A DNA stretch of 64,000 nt, from positions 39,502 through 103,501 of the forward strand of contig JAOLZN010000002.1 of NCBI GenBank assembly GCA_028343855.1. The letters are read 5' to 3'. Of the stretch, positions 38,537 to 48,951 are shown piece by piece (the stretch's first letter is position 1; every line of letters begins with the position of its first letter). Under the pieces are notes generated by a model. That model searched no databases. It was not told the origin of the DNA and saw nothing but the letters and a program-made list of their open reading frames with translations. A program made the position numbers and the translations under genes. The stretch comes from Candidatus Nitrosopumilus sp. (lineage in GTDB: Archaea; Thermoproteota; Nitrososphaeria; Nitrososphaerales; Nitrosopumilaceae).

Positions 38537-38663
38537 TACTATTTGTAAATTGATTTGATTATTATTGTATTGTGTATGTCTCTGGTTTTTTCAATATTTC
38601 TTTATTAACTTGATATTTTCTTTTACTCAAAATAATTAAAATTTTAATTTATTCAGGTAAAAA

Positions 38664-39551
38664 TTATTTTTTTGCAATTATGATATCTACTTTATAGTTC
38701 AGATTTGCTCTATTATTCAGTTTAAGCTGCCATGGAATGAATGATGGTTTTTTTGTTTCAATACTAATTTTAAATTTTAATTGAATCAATTTTTTACGTA
38801 TTTGTAATTCATTTAAAGGATGTTTTACTGAATAAATCCCCCTTTGGTAATCATAAGGATCTGAAATTATCATATATCCTTTTGATATTTGACTATTCAT
38901 TATTTTTAATAAAATATTTGGTTCTATTAATTCTAGAATATTTAATCCTAATATCATATCAAATTTTTTATTACCAAATGGTAATGAGGCAAAATCTGAC
39001 AAAATGAATTCAATATTATTTTTTTGTTCTTTTTTAGCTATCTGAATTGCAATGAATGATTTATCAACTCCAAAAACTTTTTCATTAAAATCAGAAATGT
39101 AATTGCTAATGATTCCAATTGAACATCCATATTCTAAAACTACTTTTCTTTTAGGAATTAATTCTAGGTGTCTTTTAATTTTTTTATAGAATTCATCATT
39201 TCTACTATTTTCGTAAATGTCTGCCCATCTTTCCTCTACTTCTGATTTATCTATATTTTTCCAACTAATCCCATTAAATATTAGTTTTAATTTTTCTTTC
39301 ATTTTTTTAGTTGAGGCTAATTTGTATAATTTACCACTCAAAATTTTATGTTCTGAAATATATTTATCAAAATCTATTAACATAATAGGAATTTTATCAA
39401 TTATCGGAAAATCTAATTGACATTTTTTACATTTTAAAATTCCTTCCAAAATTTCACTCTCTTTCTTGTAATTATCCAGATTTAATTTGCCCCCACAATT
39501 TGGACATCTAATAAAATTCAAACTTGATTCAAACATTTCAATTTTTATCAT
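38664..39551 (-). CDS. SAM-dependent methyltransferase with N-terminal zinc ribbon
   Basis: CPNCGGKL...CKKCQLDFPIIDKIPIML; LEYGCSIGIISNYISD. Confidence 0.8.
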   Translation of the reverse strand: MIKIEMFESSLNFIRCPNCGGKLNLDNYKKESEILEGILKCKKCQLDFPIIDKIPIMLIDFDKYISEHKILSGKLYKLASTKKMKEKLKLIFNGISWKNIDKSEVEERWADIYENSRNDEFYKKIKRHLELIPKRKVVLEYGCSIGIISNYISDFNEKVFGVDKSFIAIQIAKKEQKNNIEFILSDFASLPFGNKKFDMILGLNILELIEPNILLKIMNSQISKGYMIISDPYDYQRGIYSVKHPLNELQIRKKLIQLKFKISIETKKPSFIPWQLKLNNRANLNYKVDIIIAKK

Positions 39552-39645
39552 TTTTATGGAAATTAATAATTTTTGAATTTAATTTTTATACTGAATTTAA
39601 ATTGGTTATGCATTTTATTTAAAACAATTTGTTAAAATCTAAATA

Positions 39646-39915
39646 TTGATGCAACTTAATCCTGGTATGGAATATCCTGTTACTGCTGATGAAAATGGTG
39701 TAAATTTTAATCCTGATAATATGGAAAAAGAAAAACTATATCATTGTATTTTTAAAAATAAAGCTATGTTAGTATTCAAAGACTCTCAAGATATGATGAA
39801 TTGTTATGAAATTGAGGAACCTGCTTTGGTTGAACAAATCAAAAAATGTTCTTCTGATAGTGATCTTGAAAAATTATTTCAGGACTATTTGAATGGAAAA
39901 CACCTTAAAAACTAA
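39646..39915 (+). CDS. Small hypothetical protein
   Basis: 89 aa ORF upstream of alba. Confidence 0.6.
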   Translation: MMQLNPGMEYPVTADENGVNFNPDNMEKEKLYHCIFKNKAMLVFKDSQDMMNCYEIEEPALVEQIKKCSSDSDLEKLFQDYLNGKHLKN

Positions 39916-39954
39916 ATATAAGATAAAATAATTTTTTATTGTAGGAATTCCAAA

Positions 39955-40425
39955 TTGAGTACTAACAAAAAATCAAATGATGCAGAAGATATTTTATCCG
40001 AATTTGATTCTAGAACTAAACCAACACCTGAACCTGAACCAACACCTGAACCTGAACCAACACCTGAACCTGAACCAACACCAGAACCAACACCTGAACC
40101 AACACCTGAACCTGTAATCTTTGATGAAAAAACTTCTGATGTTCAGCCTACAGAAGAACGTAATGTGATCTTTATTGGTACAAAACCAATAATGAATTAT
40201 GTCTCTGCAACTTTAACTCAACTATCAACTAGACCAACTATAACAATTAAAGCTCGTGGAAAAAGAATTACACAAGCCGTTGATGTTTCACAAATGATTG
40301 TCAAAAGAATGGATACAGTTGGTTATGTGATTAGTGATGTTAGAATTTCTTCTGATTCCCTTACTTCTCAAGATGGGAAACAACGTAATGTTTCTAACAT
40401 GGAAATTGATATTTCAAAAAAATAA
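39955..40425 (+). CDS. alba: Alba-domain chromatin protein with repetitive PTPEPE N-terminal extension
   Basis: NVIFIGTKPIMNYVSATLTQL...ITIKARGKRITQAVDVSQMI is Alba. Confidence 0.92.
   Translation: MSTNKKSNDAEDILSEFDSRTKPTPEPEPTPEPEPTPEPEPTPEPTPEPTPEPVIFDEKTSDVQPTEERNVIFIGTKPIMNYVSATLTQLSTRPTITIKARGKRITQAVDVSQMIVKRMDTVGYVISDVRISSDSLTSQDGKQRNVSNMEIDISKK
40021..40116 (+). repeat. In-frame tandem repeat in alba (18-bp unit ccaacacctgaacctgaa and 12-bp derivatives)
   Basis: Three perfect 18-bp copies (40021-40074) then shorter variants; encodes PTPEPE/PTPE. Confidence 0.95.
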
Positions 40426-40645
40426 TTTAAGAAATATTTTTTTAATTATTTTTGGAATTTCTATTTTTTTAGCAATTTTTTTTACATATGATACATCTTG
40501 TGGTGTAGAGCATATGTCAATTTTTAATGAAATACAAATTTATGAAAAATCTTTTGATCCTGAATTTTGTGAATCTATTATAACAAAAATTAATTCTTTT
40601 AACAATCAATGCAATCCTACAATTGAAATCTTGGATTGTGGTTAA
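40388..40645 (+). CDS. Small membrane-anchored Cys-containing protein, 5' end overlapping alba
   Basis: MFLTWKLIFQKNNLRNIFLIIFGISIFLAIFFTYDTSCGVEHMS...; start uncertain. Confidence 0.45.
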   Translation: MFLTWKLIFQKNNLRNIFLIIFGISIFLAIFFTYDTSCGVEHMSIFNEIQIYEKSFDPEFCESIITKINSFNNQCNPTIEILDCG

Positions 40646-41262
40646 ATTATAACATCCATTAAAAATGTAATCCCAAAATAAACTAATGTTGAACTTAATC
40701 CTAAAATCATTATTTTATAATTTCTATTAGAAATAATTTTCCTACTTTTTGATGCTAGAAATCCTGTAATACCTAACCATACAAAATCCATCCAAATATG
40801 TGCTATGAATACAATTAGTATTCCTGCAAATGCCCATATCATCATTGCATCTGAAATTAATTTGAAACCTATTGTAATCCACCATATTATGAAAAATGGA
40901 TTCAATGCACTGAATAAAATTCCTGTAATAATTGGCCCTTGTTTTGGTTTTTTTATGATATTCTTCTTTTTTTCTAATATTGTCTTAATTTGAATAGCTG
41001 CAAATCCGAAAAGGGTAAATGCTCCAAAAATTGATATGATTGTTCTGAATTCTGGAAAAATTTCTAACGAAAATACTCCTATACCCAATAAAATTACTAG
41101 TGGAAGTTCTACAATTGAATGACCTATTGCAATTTTAATTCCTGATTTTGCCCCTTCTCTTAATCCATATGTGATATTTGCTGTAAATAGTGGTCCTGGT
41201 GACATTACTCCTGATGCTGAAATTATTATAACTAAAACTGTAAATTCTATTATCTGAATCAT
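40642..41262 (-). CDS. LysE-family amino-acid exporter
   Basis: GVMSPGPLFTANITYGLREGAKSGIKIAIGHSIVE. Confidence 0.9.
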   Translation of the reverse strand: MIQIIEFTVLVIIISASGVMSPGPLFTANITYGLREGAKSGIKIAIGHSIVELPLVILLGIGVFSLEIFPEFRTIISIFGAFTLFGFAAIQIKTILEKKKNIIKKPKQGPIITGILFSALNPFFIIWWITIGFKLISDAMMIWAFAGILIVFIAHIWMDFVWLGITGFLASKSRKIISNRNYKIMILGLSSTLVYFGITFLMDVII

Positions 41263-41296
41263 TGCTTTTTCATACTGCTGTATTCATAACGAGAAT

Positions 41297-42013
41297 TTAT
41301 CTATACATTGAATCTTTTAGATGTGTTGACTCTTCTTGTGTTTCTTTTATTGTAGCTTCTGCCTTTTCAGCTTCTTTTTGTAATGATGGTATGTCGCATG
41401 ATGCTCCTGGAATTAATTTTGACATGGTCATGCATAATTCTGCACTAGATTTGTAATCTGGACCTTCTCCAGTAGTATTGAATATTATTACAATTACATC
41501 TTGATTTGTAATACTTCCTTCATTTAGTAACATTCCTGGTATTCCTGGAATTGTTCCATGATCTAATACTTTCAATCCTGCTTCTTCAATTTTCTTTCTA
41601 GCAGAATCTGTACTTCCAACACCCATCATTTCAGAATTTTCTTTTTGCGATTTCACTGCAACACTGCTTACAATTAATTTAATTTTGTGTTTCTTTGACC
41701 ACTCTAACATTGATTCTGATACTTGTCTATGCAATGACTGATCTAAATTAAGATATGATGAAAATACTCCTACTTTCAAATCTTCGTTAATGAAAATTCG
41801 TGATGGATAATTTGGCTTTCCTTCCTTAATGACACTGATTGGTGGAAATATTTTGGAATCAATAATTCCTCCTAATTCAAATTGTGATGTGTGTATCATT
41901 GATTCCGTTGCAATTGCACTACTGAATCCTACTGATGGAAAACCATCAATTAGATACCCTCCATCTAAATTAAATTCCTTAAATTCCTTAATTGTTATTT
42001 CTGATAATGTCAT
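41297..42013 (-). CDS. PAC2-family protein (second copy)
   Basis: GGYLIDGFPSVGFSSAIATESMI...GTIPGIPGMLLNEG. Confidence 0.85.
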   Translation of the reverse strand: MTLSEITIKEFKEFNLDGGYLIDGFPSVGFSSAIATESMIHTSQFELGGIIDSKIFPPISVIKEGKPNYPSRIFINEDLKVGVFSSYLNLDQSLHRQVSESMLEWSKKHKIKLIVSSVAVKSQKENSEMMGVGSTDSARKKIEEAGLKVLDHGTIPGIPGMLLNEGSITNQDVIVIIFNTTGEGPDYKSSAELCMTMSKLIPGASCDIPSLQKEAEKAEATIKETQEESTHLKDSMYR

Positions 42014-42045
42014 AATTTTTCAATAATTTGGACTGAATAAAGGGT

Positions 42046-43014
42046 TTATGATTTTTTATTCAGTTTTGAAATCAGTGCTGCATATATGAAAGGTAAAGTT
42101 GTGGTTACTTCTGCATGTAATGTTGCTTGTCTTGCAATTTTTGTTACTTTTCCCCATGAAATTGCCTCTCTAACTAGTGCTCCACTTAAACTTCCATCAA
42201 ATTCTTGTGCTGTTGTAATGTAGAATGCATAATCTAATCCTTCTCTATATTGATTCCACCATAATGTATGATGCTTGGAAATTCCTCCTCCAATCATAAA
42301 TGCACCTGATTTTTTTGCTTTGAAAATATATCCTGAAAGTAAGTTTGCATCTCCAATTAAATTTAATTTAAAATCACTGTGACTCTGTACAAACATCCAA
42401 ATTTGACTTCCAACTGCACCATCCATTATTCCTGGTACTACTACACTTACATCATTTTTGTATGCCCAATATAGAAATGAATCTTCTCCGAGATGTTTGC
42501 CAATCATTTTACAAATTTCTGCAGTTGTCATTTCTTTAACTCCGTTTTTGTATTCTTCTTCAAGAAATGCTTGCATTTTTTCTTCAATTAATGGACCATA
42601 GTTTTCCATTGGCACCAACACATTTCCTAATCTGTGAATATTTTGATCTGCTAATTCGTTATCATCCATTGTAAATGAACCTTCATTGTAATTTGCATAA
42701 TGCTTTGCAATATCATGATCCAATGCACCACATGTTGTAATTGCTACGTCAAACCATTTGTTTTTGATCATATCTTTGATGATCCCTCTTAGTCCTGTTG
42801 ATACAACTGCTCCTACAAATGAAACAAATTTCAAACAATTTTCATCTGAAATCATTTTGGTTAAAATATCTAATCCGTCTGAAAGATTGACTGATTCAAA
42901 TCCTCCTGATTTTGATAGTTCTTCAAAAATTTTTTCTATTGATGTGTTTGAATCTATTTCTATATCTTTTACTGGTCGACCAATGTCAATCATTATTTCG
43001 TTTTTTGACTTCAA
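42046..43014 (-). CDS. dys: Deoxyhypusine synthase-family protein
   Basis: TTCGALDHDIAKHY; GGGISKHHTLWWNQ; TAQEFDGSLSGALVREAISWGKV (Lys retained). Confidence 0.9.
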   Translation of the reverse strand: MKSKNEIMIDIGRPVKDIEIDSNTSIEKIFEELSKSGGFESVNLSDGLDILTKMISDENCLKFVSFVGAVVSTGLRGIIKDMIKNKWFDVAITTCGALDHDIAKHYANYNEGSFTMDDNELADQNIHRLGNVLVPMENYGPLIEEKMQAFLEEEYKNGVKEMTTAEICKMIGKHLGEDSFLYWAYKNDVSVVVPGIMDGAVGSQIWMFVQSHSDFKLNLIGDANLLSGYIFKAKKSGAFMIGGGISKHHTLWWNQYREGLDYAFYITTAQEFDGSLSGALVREAISWGKVTKIARQATLHAEVTTTLPFIYAALISKLNKKS

Positions 43015-43093
43015 GTATAAAATTCTGCCTTAATTACTATCTTTTTTTGATTGTTTAAGCAAACTTTAAACCGGCTTATTTTATAGAATTGCT

Positions 43094-44188
43094 ATGACTG
43101 GAAGGATTAAAGTTGCTTTAGTTGGAATTGGTAATTGTTTTTCAGGGTTAATTCAAGGAATTGAATACTATCGACAAAATCCTTCTCAAGAAGTAATTGG
43201 AATTATTCATGATAAATTAGCTGGGTATGGTATTCATGATATTGACTTTGTATGTGGATTTGATGTTGGTGAAAATAAAGTAGGAAAACCTCTCAATGAA
43301 GCCATTTATGCATATCCAAACATGGTTGATTGGATCTCAAAGGACACTATGCCTCAAACTGAAGCAAAAGTCTTTCAAAGCCCTTTGCTTGATGGTGTAG
43401 GCATCTGGGTTGAAAATCGTGTAAAACCTATTGAAAGTAAATTAACTGATGAAGAACTTGCTGTAAATGCCAAAAAAATACTTAAAGAAACTGGTGCTGA
43501 GATTCTTGTCTCATACTTACCTGTTGGCTCTGATAAAGTAACTGAATTCTGGGCACAAGTGTGTCTTGATACTAATACAGCATTTGTGAACTGTATTCCT
43601 TCTTTTATCGCATCTGATGAAACTTGGGCAAAAAAATTCCAAGAAAAAAATATTCCTTGTATTGGTGATGACATTAAAGGTCAAGTTGGGGCAACCATTG
43701 TGCATAGAACTTTGGCAAAATTATGCAATGATAGAGGAACTAAAATTGAAAAAACATATCAGATTAACGTTGGTGGAAATACTGATTTTCTTAATATGAA
43801 AGAACAAGATAGATTAGTTTCTAAAAAAATCTCTAAAACTGAAAGTGTTCAAAGTCAACTTGATGAACGTCTAGATGATGATCAAATCTATGTTGGACCA
43901 TCTGATTTCATTCCTTTCTTAGGAAATACAAAACTCATGTTTATGCGTATTGAGGGTAGACAATGGGCAAATATTCCTTATAACATGGAAGTTCGTCTTG
44001 ATGTTGATGATAAGGCTAATTCTGCTGGAATTGTAATTGATGCAGTAAGATTAGCAAAAATTGCTTTAGATCGAGGTGTTGGTGGACCAATTAAACCTGC
44101 TAGTGCATATCTTATGAAACATCCAATTGAACAAACATCTGATGTTCAAGCCAAAGTTGATTGTGAAAACTTTGTTGCAGATAAATAA
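43094..44188 (+). CDS. Inositol-3-phosphate synthase
   Basis: VGIGNCFSGLIQGIEYYR; NCIPSFIASDETWAKKFQEKNIPCIGDDIKGQVGATIVHR. Confidence 0.93.
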   Translation: MTGRIKVALVGIGNCFSGLIQGIEYYRQNPSQEVIGIIHDKLAGYGIHDIDFVCGFDVGENKVGKPLNEAIYAYPNMVDWISKDTMPQTEAKVFQSPLLDGVGIWVENRVKPIESKLTDEELAVNAKKILKETGAEILVSYLPVGSDKVTEFWAQVCLDTNTAFVNCIPSFIASDETWAKKFQEKNIPCIGDDIKGQVGATIVHRTLAKLCNDRGTKIEKTYQINVGGNTDFLNMKEQDRLVSKKISKTESVQSQLDERLDDDQIYVGPSDFIPFLGNTKLMFMRIEGRQWANIPYNMEVRLDVDDKANSAGIVIDAVRLAKIALDRGVGGPIKPASAYLMKHPIEQTSDVQAKVDCENFVADK

Positions 44189-44369
44189 TTATTAAAAATT
44201 ATTTTTATTCCCTTACTAGGCTCATTTTTGTTGTTCTTTTTTTAAGTAAAGTTATTTCATAATTACCTCCGCTACGAAAAATATGATAATGTAACAAGAA
44301 AAATTAATCAATAGAGTCAACAAAAATTGTTAAGCATCGATTATCCTATCTAAGGAAAAATGATCTCTA

Positions 44370-47300
44370 TTGGTTCATGTAAAAAAAGTAGAGATCTTTG
44401 GTTTCAAATCATTTGGATTTAAAAATACCACTGTTCAGTTTGAACCTGGTCTTGTATCGATCTCTGGTCCAAATGGATCTGGTAAAAGTAATATTTTGGA
44501 TGCAATAATTTTTGCGATGGGTGAGAATAAACCCAAAGTGATGCGAGTGGATAAACTTCGATCTTTAATTCATGATATTGAAGGTGCACGTCGTGGACCT
44601 AAAATGGCTAGATCAAGTGTTCATTTTGATAATTCTGATAGAAAAATTCCTGTTGATAGTGACGTAGTTGAGATCACTAGGGAGTTAGATGAAAATGGTG
44701 ACAATACTTACTATCTAAACAAAAAGAAAACTCAACGAAGTCATGTTTTAGATTTACTTGATATGGCAAATGCTGGTTTAGGTCAACTTAATGCTGTACA
44801 ACAAGGAACTGTAACTAGAATATCTGAATTTACATCTGAAGAAAAAAGAAAAACAATTGAAGATTTAATTGGTTTATCTTATTTTGATGACAAGAAATCT
44901 GAATCAATTAAACAACTTGATGAAGCCGATAGAAGACTTGAAATTGCACTGGCTAAAATGGGTGAAATTAAGAAACGTATTGATGAATTGGAAGAAGAAA
45001 GAAATCAGAAGTTACGTCATGATATATTGGAACGTGAATTAAATCGTTACAAAGCTATTGCAGCTGCCAATAAAATGAAGGTAATTTCCAGTAAAAAGTC
45101 CAATAAAGAAACAACCTTGTCTGAATTAACACAAGAAATGACTACACTTGACAGTGAACGAAATATTTTGAAGGGTGAAATTGGAGTTTTAGATTCTGAA
45201 AAATCAAAATTAATGAATGCTGCAAATGATTACACACAAGCAAAATCTACACTTGATGCAGAAATTAGTTCTGCTATGGAACAATATGAGATTGATAATA
45301 CTGCAATTTCTGCATCAAAGAAAAGACTTGATCAAATTAATGTTCGTATTCCACAAATAAAAATTGAATTAGAAGATATTGATACTGCTAGAAAAGACAT
45401 AGACATACAAATTGAAAAAATTAAGGATTCCATAGAACATACCAATCAACAAAAAAATAAAATAAATTCTGATTTAGAATCTATTGATTTAGAACGAAAT
45501 AAAATTCTTAATGCACAATCAGAAGCTGCGGCAAAAAAATCTGAAGTTGATAACAAAATTAAAACTCTTACTGTTCAACTCAATGATGTTAAACTAAAAC
45601 TTTCTAAAATTTTACATGAAAAAGATGAATCTAAATTAAAAATAATGTCTAACACTGGAAAATTTAATGATTTAGAAAAACAAATTGCAGAGTTAATTAA
45701 TTTGGAATCTAAACTATCTTCTTTAACTGGTAATCATAAAGCCACAATTTCTGAATTAAAATCTAGAATTTCTAAATTAAAAACAAGAAAATTAAAAGTA
45801 GTTCATGATATGGATGAATTAGGATTTATTTTAGAAAAATCTGATAAGGCTGCAAATCAATATGAATCAAAAATTAAAACTGTGAAAGGATTTATGCACG
45901 AAGATTACACTGTTGCAAAATTAAAAGAGGATGGTGCAAAATTAGGTATTGATGGAATAGTTTATGAAATGATTTCCTGGGATAAAAAATATGAACGTGC
46001 TGTCCTTGCAGTTAGCTCTGATTGGATTAAAGCATTAGTTGTAAAAGATTTTGCAACATTACTTGGAATTGCAGAAGTTGCAAGAAGTAAAAAACTTCCA
46101 AAATTAAAAATTATACCTCTTGATGCTATACCAAAATTCAAACTTACTTTGCCTAGAGAATCTGGAATAATTGGTGTTTTATCTGATTTTGTTAAGGCTG
46201 ATGATGCCTATCTGGCACTCAAAACATTCCTTTTTGGAAATATTGTATTGGCAGAAACTCGTGAATCTGCTTATAATTTATCTCAATTAGGATACAAATC
46301 AGTTACCATTACGGGTGAATATTTTGAAGCCAAAGGTGGAACTGTTGTCATTGATATTAACTCAAAAATTTCTAAACTCACAAAATTAATTTCAATGAGT
46401 AGTGATATTGATGGATTAATTCTGTCTATTAGTTTGATAAAAAAATACATGTTAAAGAAAAAACATTCTTTAAAAAAATTGGATGACTCCATTCAATCTT
46501 ATTCTGAGAGATTATCTTTATCTGAAAATGCTTTAACTTCTGCATCTGAAAATTATTCAAATCTTAAATCCCGAATTATTTCTGCTAAACAAACAAAAGA
46601 ACAATTGACCAAAAGAATTTCTTCTTTAACCTCTAGAAATAATTCTATTGAATCAGAAGTGTCCACTAATGAATCTCATCTTGAATCATTACTTGATCGT
46701 ATTGCTATTGTAGAACAAAATTATGCCAGTGGAGAACAAACTAGAATTGCAAGTGAATTATCAAAAATTAATATCAAAAAATCTAATATTGAAAAGCGAT
46801 ACACAACAATTATGAATGAATTTCGTGATAAATCATCACAATTAACTACTATGCAAACTCAAGATAATCGTGAAAAATCTCAAACAAGTAGATTAAATGC
46901 TGAAGAAACTTCTTTGCATTCTGAATTTGAACAAATCGAAATAAAAATTAATGATTTAGAAAAACAAAAAGATCCTAAAAGAGAAGTTTTAGAAAAATTG
47001 AGAGAAAGGGAGCAGGAATTAATTTCTACTTCTGGTTCTTCCATTGGCCAAGTTCAAGAAATTGATGATAAACTAAAAATTTTAACTGAAAAAGACAGAG
47101 ATTATACTAAAAAAATTAATGATTTCCAGCGTCAATCTGACTCTTTGAATCGTGATTTACAAGATTTAGTTGAAAATGAAGTTAAATTACAACAAATTCT
47201 TTCGGCATTTGGATTTAACAAGGATATGGAAACATTTGATGTTGAAACAATCGTTCAAGGTTTGACTTCAGAATTATCTTCACTTAGTGCATTAAATGCA

Positions 47301-47894
47301 AAAGCTCCTGAAACATATCTTGAAGTTTCATATGGCTACAGATCAATGTCTACAAGAAAGAATTCTTTGGAGGAAGAGCGAAATTCAATTGTTAAATTTA
47401 TTGAGGATATTGAAAAGGATAAACGACAAACATTCTTGGATGCATTTGATAAAGTTGATAAGGAAATTAGATTAATTTTTAATAAAATGACTGGTGGTAA
47501 TGCTTGGTTAGAACTACAAAATGAAGATGATATATTTAATTCTGGAATTTCTTATTTGATTCAATTTCCAAATAAGCCAAAAAGAGAATCTACGTCTATT
47601 AGTGGAGGTGAAAAAACACTTGCAGCAATTGTATTTGTACTTGCATTACAGAAACTCAAACCTTCCCCATTCTATTTGTTTGATGAAGTTGATGCCCATC
47701 TTGATGCCCCTAATGCTGAAAGACTATCTACAATTTTAGAGGAGAGATCTAAAGAAAGTCAATTCATTATGGTTTCATTAAAAGACTCTGTAATTCAAAA
47801 AGCAAAATTAATCTATGGTGTTTTCCCTAAAAATGGAGTTTCAAATGTTGTTACCTATAAAGACAAACGTATGCCTTCAGTTAAAACAACTTAG
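44370..47894 (+). CDS. smc: Chromosome segregation ATPase SMC
   Basis: 1174 aa; SGPNGSGKSNILDAIIFAMGE; coiled coils; hinge; SGGEKTLAAIVFVLALQKLKPSPFYLFDEVDAHLD. Confidence 0.97.
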   Translation: MVHVKKVEIFGFKSFGFKNTTVQFEPGLVSISGPNGSGKSNILDAIIFAMGENKPKVMRVDKLRSLIHDIEGARRGPKMARSSVHFDNSDRKIPVDSDVVEITRELDENGDNTYYLNKKKTQRSHVLDLLDMANAGLGQLNAVQQGTVTRISEFTSEEKRKTIEDLIGLSYFDDKKSESIKQLDEADRRLEIALAKMGEIKKRIDELEEERNQKLRHDILERELNRYKAIAAANKMKVISSKKSNKETTLSELTQEMTTLDSERNILKGEIGVLDSEKSKLMNAANDYTQAKSTLDAEISSAMEQYEIDNTAISASKKRLDQINVRIPQIKIELEDIDTARKDIDIQIEKIKDSIEHTNQQKNKINSDLESIDLERNKILNAQSEAAAKKSEVDNKIKTLTVQLNDVKLKLSKILHEKDESKLKIMSNTGKFNDLEKQIAELINLESKLSSLTGNHKATISELKSRISKLKTRKLKVVHDMDELGFILEKSDKAANQYESKIKTVKGFMHEDYTVAKLKEDGAKLGIDGIVYEMISWDKKYERAVLAVSSDWIKALVVKDFATLLGIAEVARSKKLPKLKIIPLDAIPKFKLTLPRESGIIGVLSDFVKADDAYLALKTFLFGNIVLAETRESAYNLSQLGYKSVTITGEYFEAKGGTVVIDINSKISKLTKLISMSSDIDGLILSISLIKKYMLKKKHSLKKLDDSIQSYSERLSLSENALTSASENYSNLKSRIISAKQTKEQLTKRISSLTSRNNSIESEVSTNESHLESLLDRIAIVEQNYASGEQTRIASELSKINIKKSNIEKRYTTIMNEFRDKSSQLTTMQTQDNREKSQTSRLNAEETSLHSEFEQIEIKINDLEKQKDPKREVLEKLREREQELISTSGSSIGQVQEIDDKLKILTEKDRDYTKKINDFQRQSDSLNRDLQDLVENEVKLQQILSAFGFNKDMETFDVETIVQGLTSELSSLSALNAKAPETYLEVSYGYRSMSTRKNSLEEERNSIVKFIEDIEKDKRQTFLDAFDKVDKEIRLIFNKMTGGNAWLELQNEDDIFNSGISYLIQFPNKPKRESTSISGGEKTLAAIVFVLALQKLKPSPFYLFDEVDAHLDAPNAERLSTILEERSKESQFIMVSLKDSVIQKAKLIYGVFPKNGVSNVVTYKDKRMPSVKTT

Positions 47895-48886
47895 TTTAGT
47901 TTTACATGACATGCAGAAAAATGTTCATTTTCAACTTTCTCTAAATTTGGTTCTATGTCACATTGACTAATTGCATATGGACATCTTGATTTGAATTTAC
48001 ATCCTTTTACAATATTTTCTATATCTGATTCTTTAATTCTTATTTCTCTTACTTTGTGAATATTATCTGGATCTGGTTCAGATATTGCATCAATTAATGC
48101 CTGTGTGTATGGGTGTTTTGGATTTTCAAGTACTTGTTTAATTGGACCTGTTTCTACAATTTTACCAAGATATAAAATTGCAATTCTTTGACCAAAATAT
48201 TTTGCTGTTGCTAAATCATGTGTAATATAAATAAATGACATTTGATATTTTTCTTGCAGTTGTTTCATTAATTCTAGCATTTCGGCTCTAATTGAAACAT
48301 CTAACATTGAAACTGGTTCATCTGCTAAAATGATTTTTGGTTTTAATGCAAGTGCCCTAGCTAACACCACTCTTTGTCTTTGTCCTCCTGATAACATGTG
48401 TGGGTATTTTTTAATAATTTCTTCTACTGGTTCTAGTTTGACTTCTTTTAGAACCTCTAATAATCTTCCATGTCTTTCTTCTTTATTTCCTACATTATGA
48501 ATTTCAAGTGGTTCTAGTATGATGTCTTTAACTTTCATTCTTGGATTAATTGAATCATAAGGATCCTGATGGATCATTTGACAATTCATTCTAATTTTTT
48601 TTAAATTCTTTTTTTGTTCATCTATCTCTTGATCCTCAAAAATAATTTTTCCTTCATCTGCTGATATTGATTTTAAAATTAATTTTGCTATTGTTGATTT
48701 ACCTGAACCTGATTCTCCTGCTAATACGAATACCTCCCCTCTATTAATTGAAAATGAAATATCATCTGTTGCTTTAACAATCGATGAATCTGAACTGAAT
48801 ATTTTCTTTTTAATATAATATTTTTTTAAATGTTCAATCTTTAATATTTCTGTCAATACTGATCTCTTATTCATCAAGTATATCAA
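47891..48886 (-). CDS. Oligopeptide-type ABC transporter ATP-binding protein
   Basis: GESGSGKSTIAKLIL; LSGGQRQRVVLARAL; C-terminal oligo_HPY. Confidence 0.94.
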   Translation of the reverse strand: MIYLMNKRSVLTEILKIEHLKKYYIKKKIFSSDSSIVKATDDISFSINRGEVFVLAGESGSGKSTIAKLILKSISADEGKIIFEDQEIDEQKKNLKKIRMNCQMIHQDPYDSINPRMKVKDIILEPLEIHNVGNKEERHGRLLEVLKEVKLEPVEEIIKKYPHMLSGGQRQRVVLARALALKPKIILADEPVSMLDVSIRAEMLELMKQLQEKYQMSFIYITHDLATAKYFGQRIAILYLGKIVETGPIKQVLENPKHPYTQALIDAISEPDPDNIHKVREIRIKESDIENIVKGCKFKSRCPYAISQCDIEPNLEKVENEHFSACHVKLN

Positions 48887-48951
48887 GAAATATGTTCTAT
48901 GCGTAAAAATTATGATAAGAATTTTAAGTTAAATAAATACGGAATTAATAC

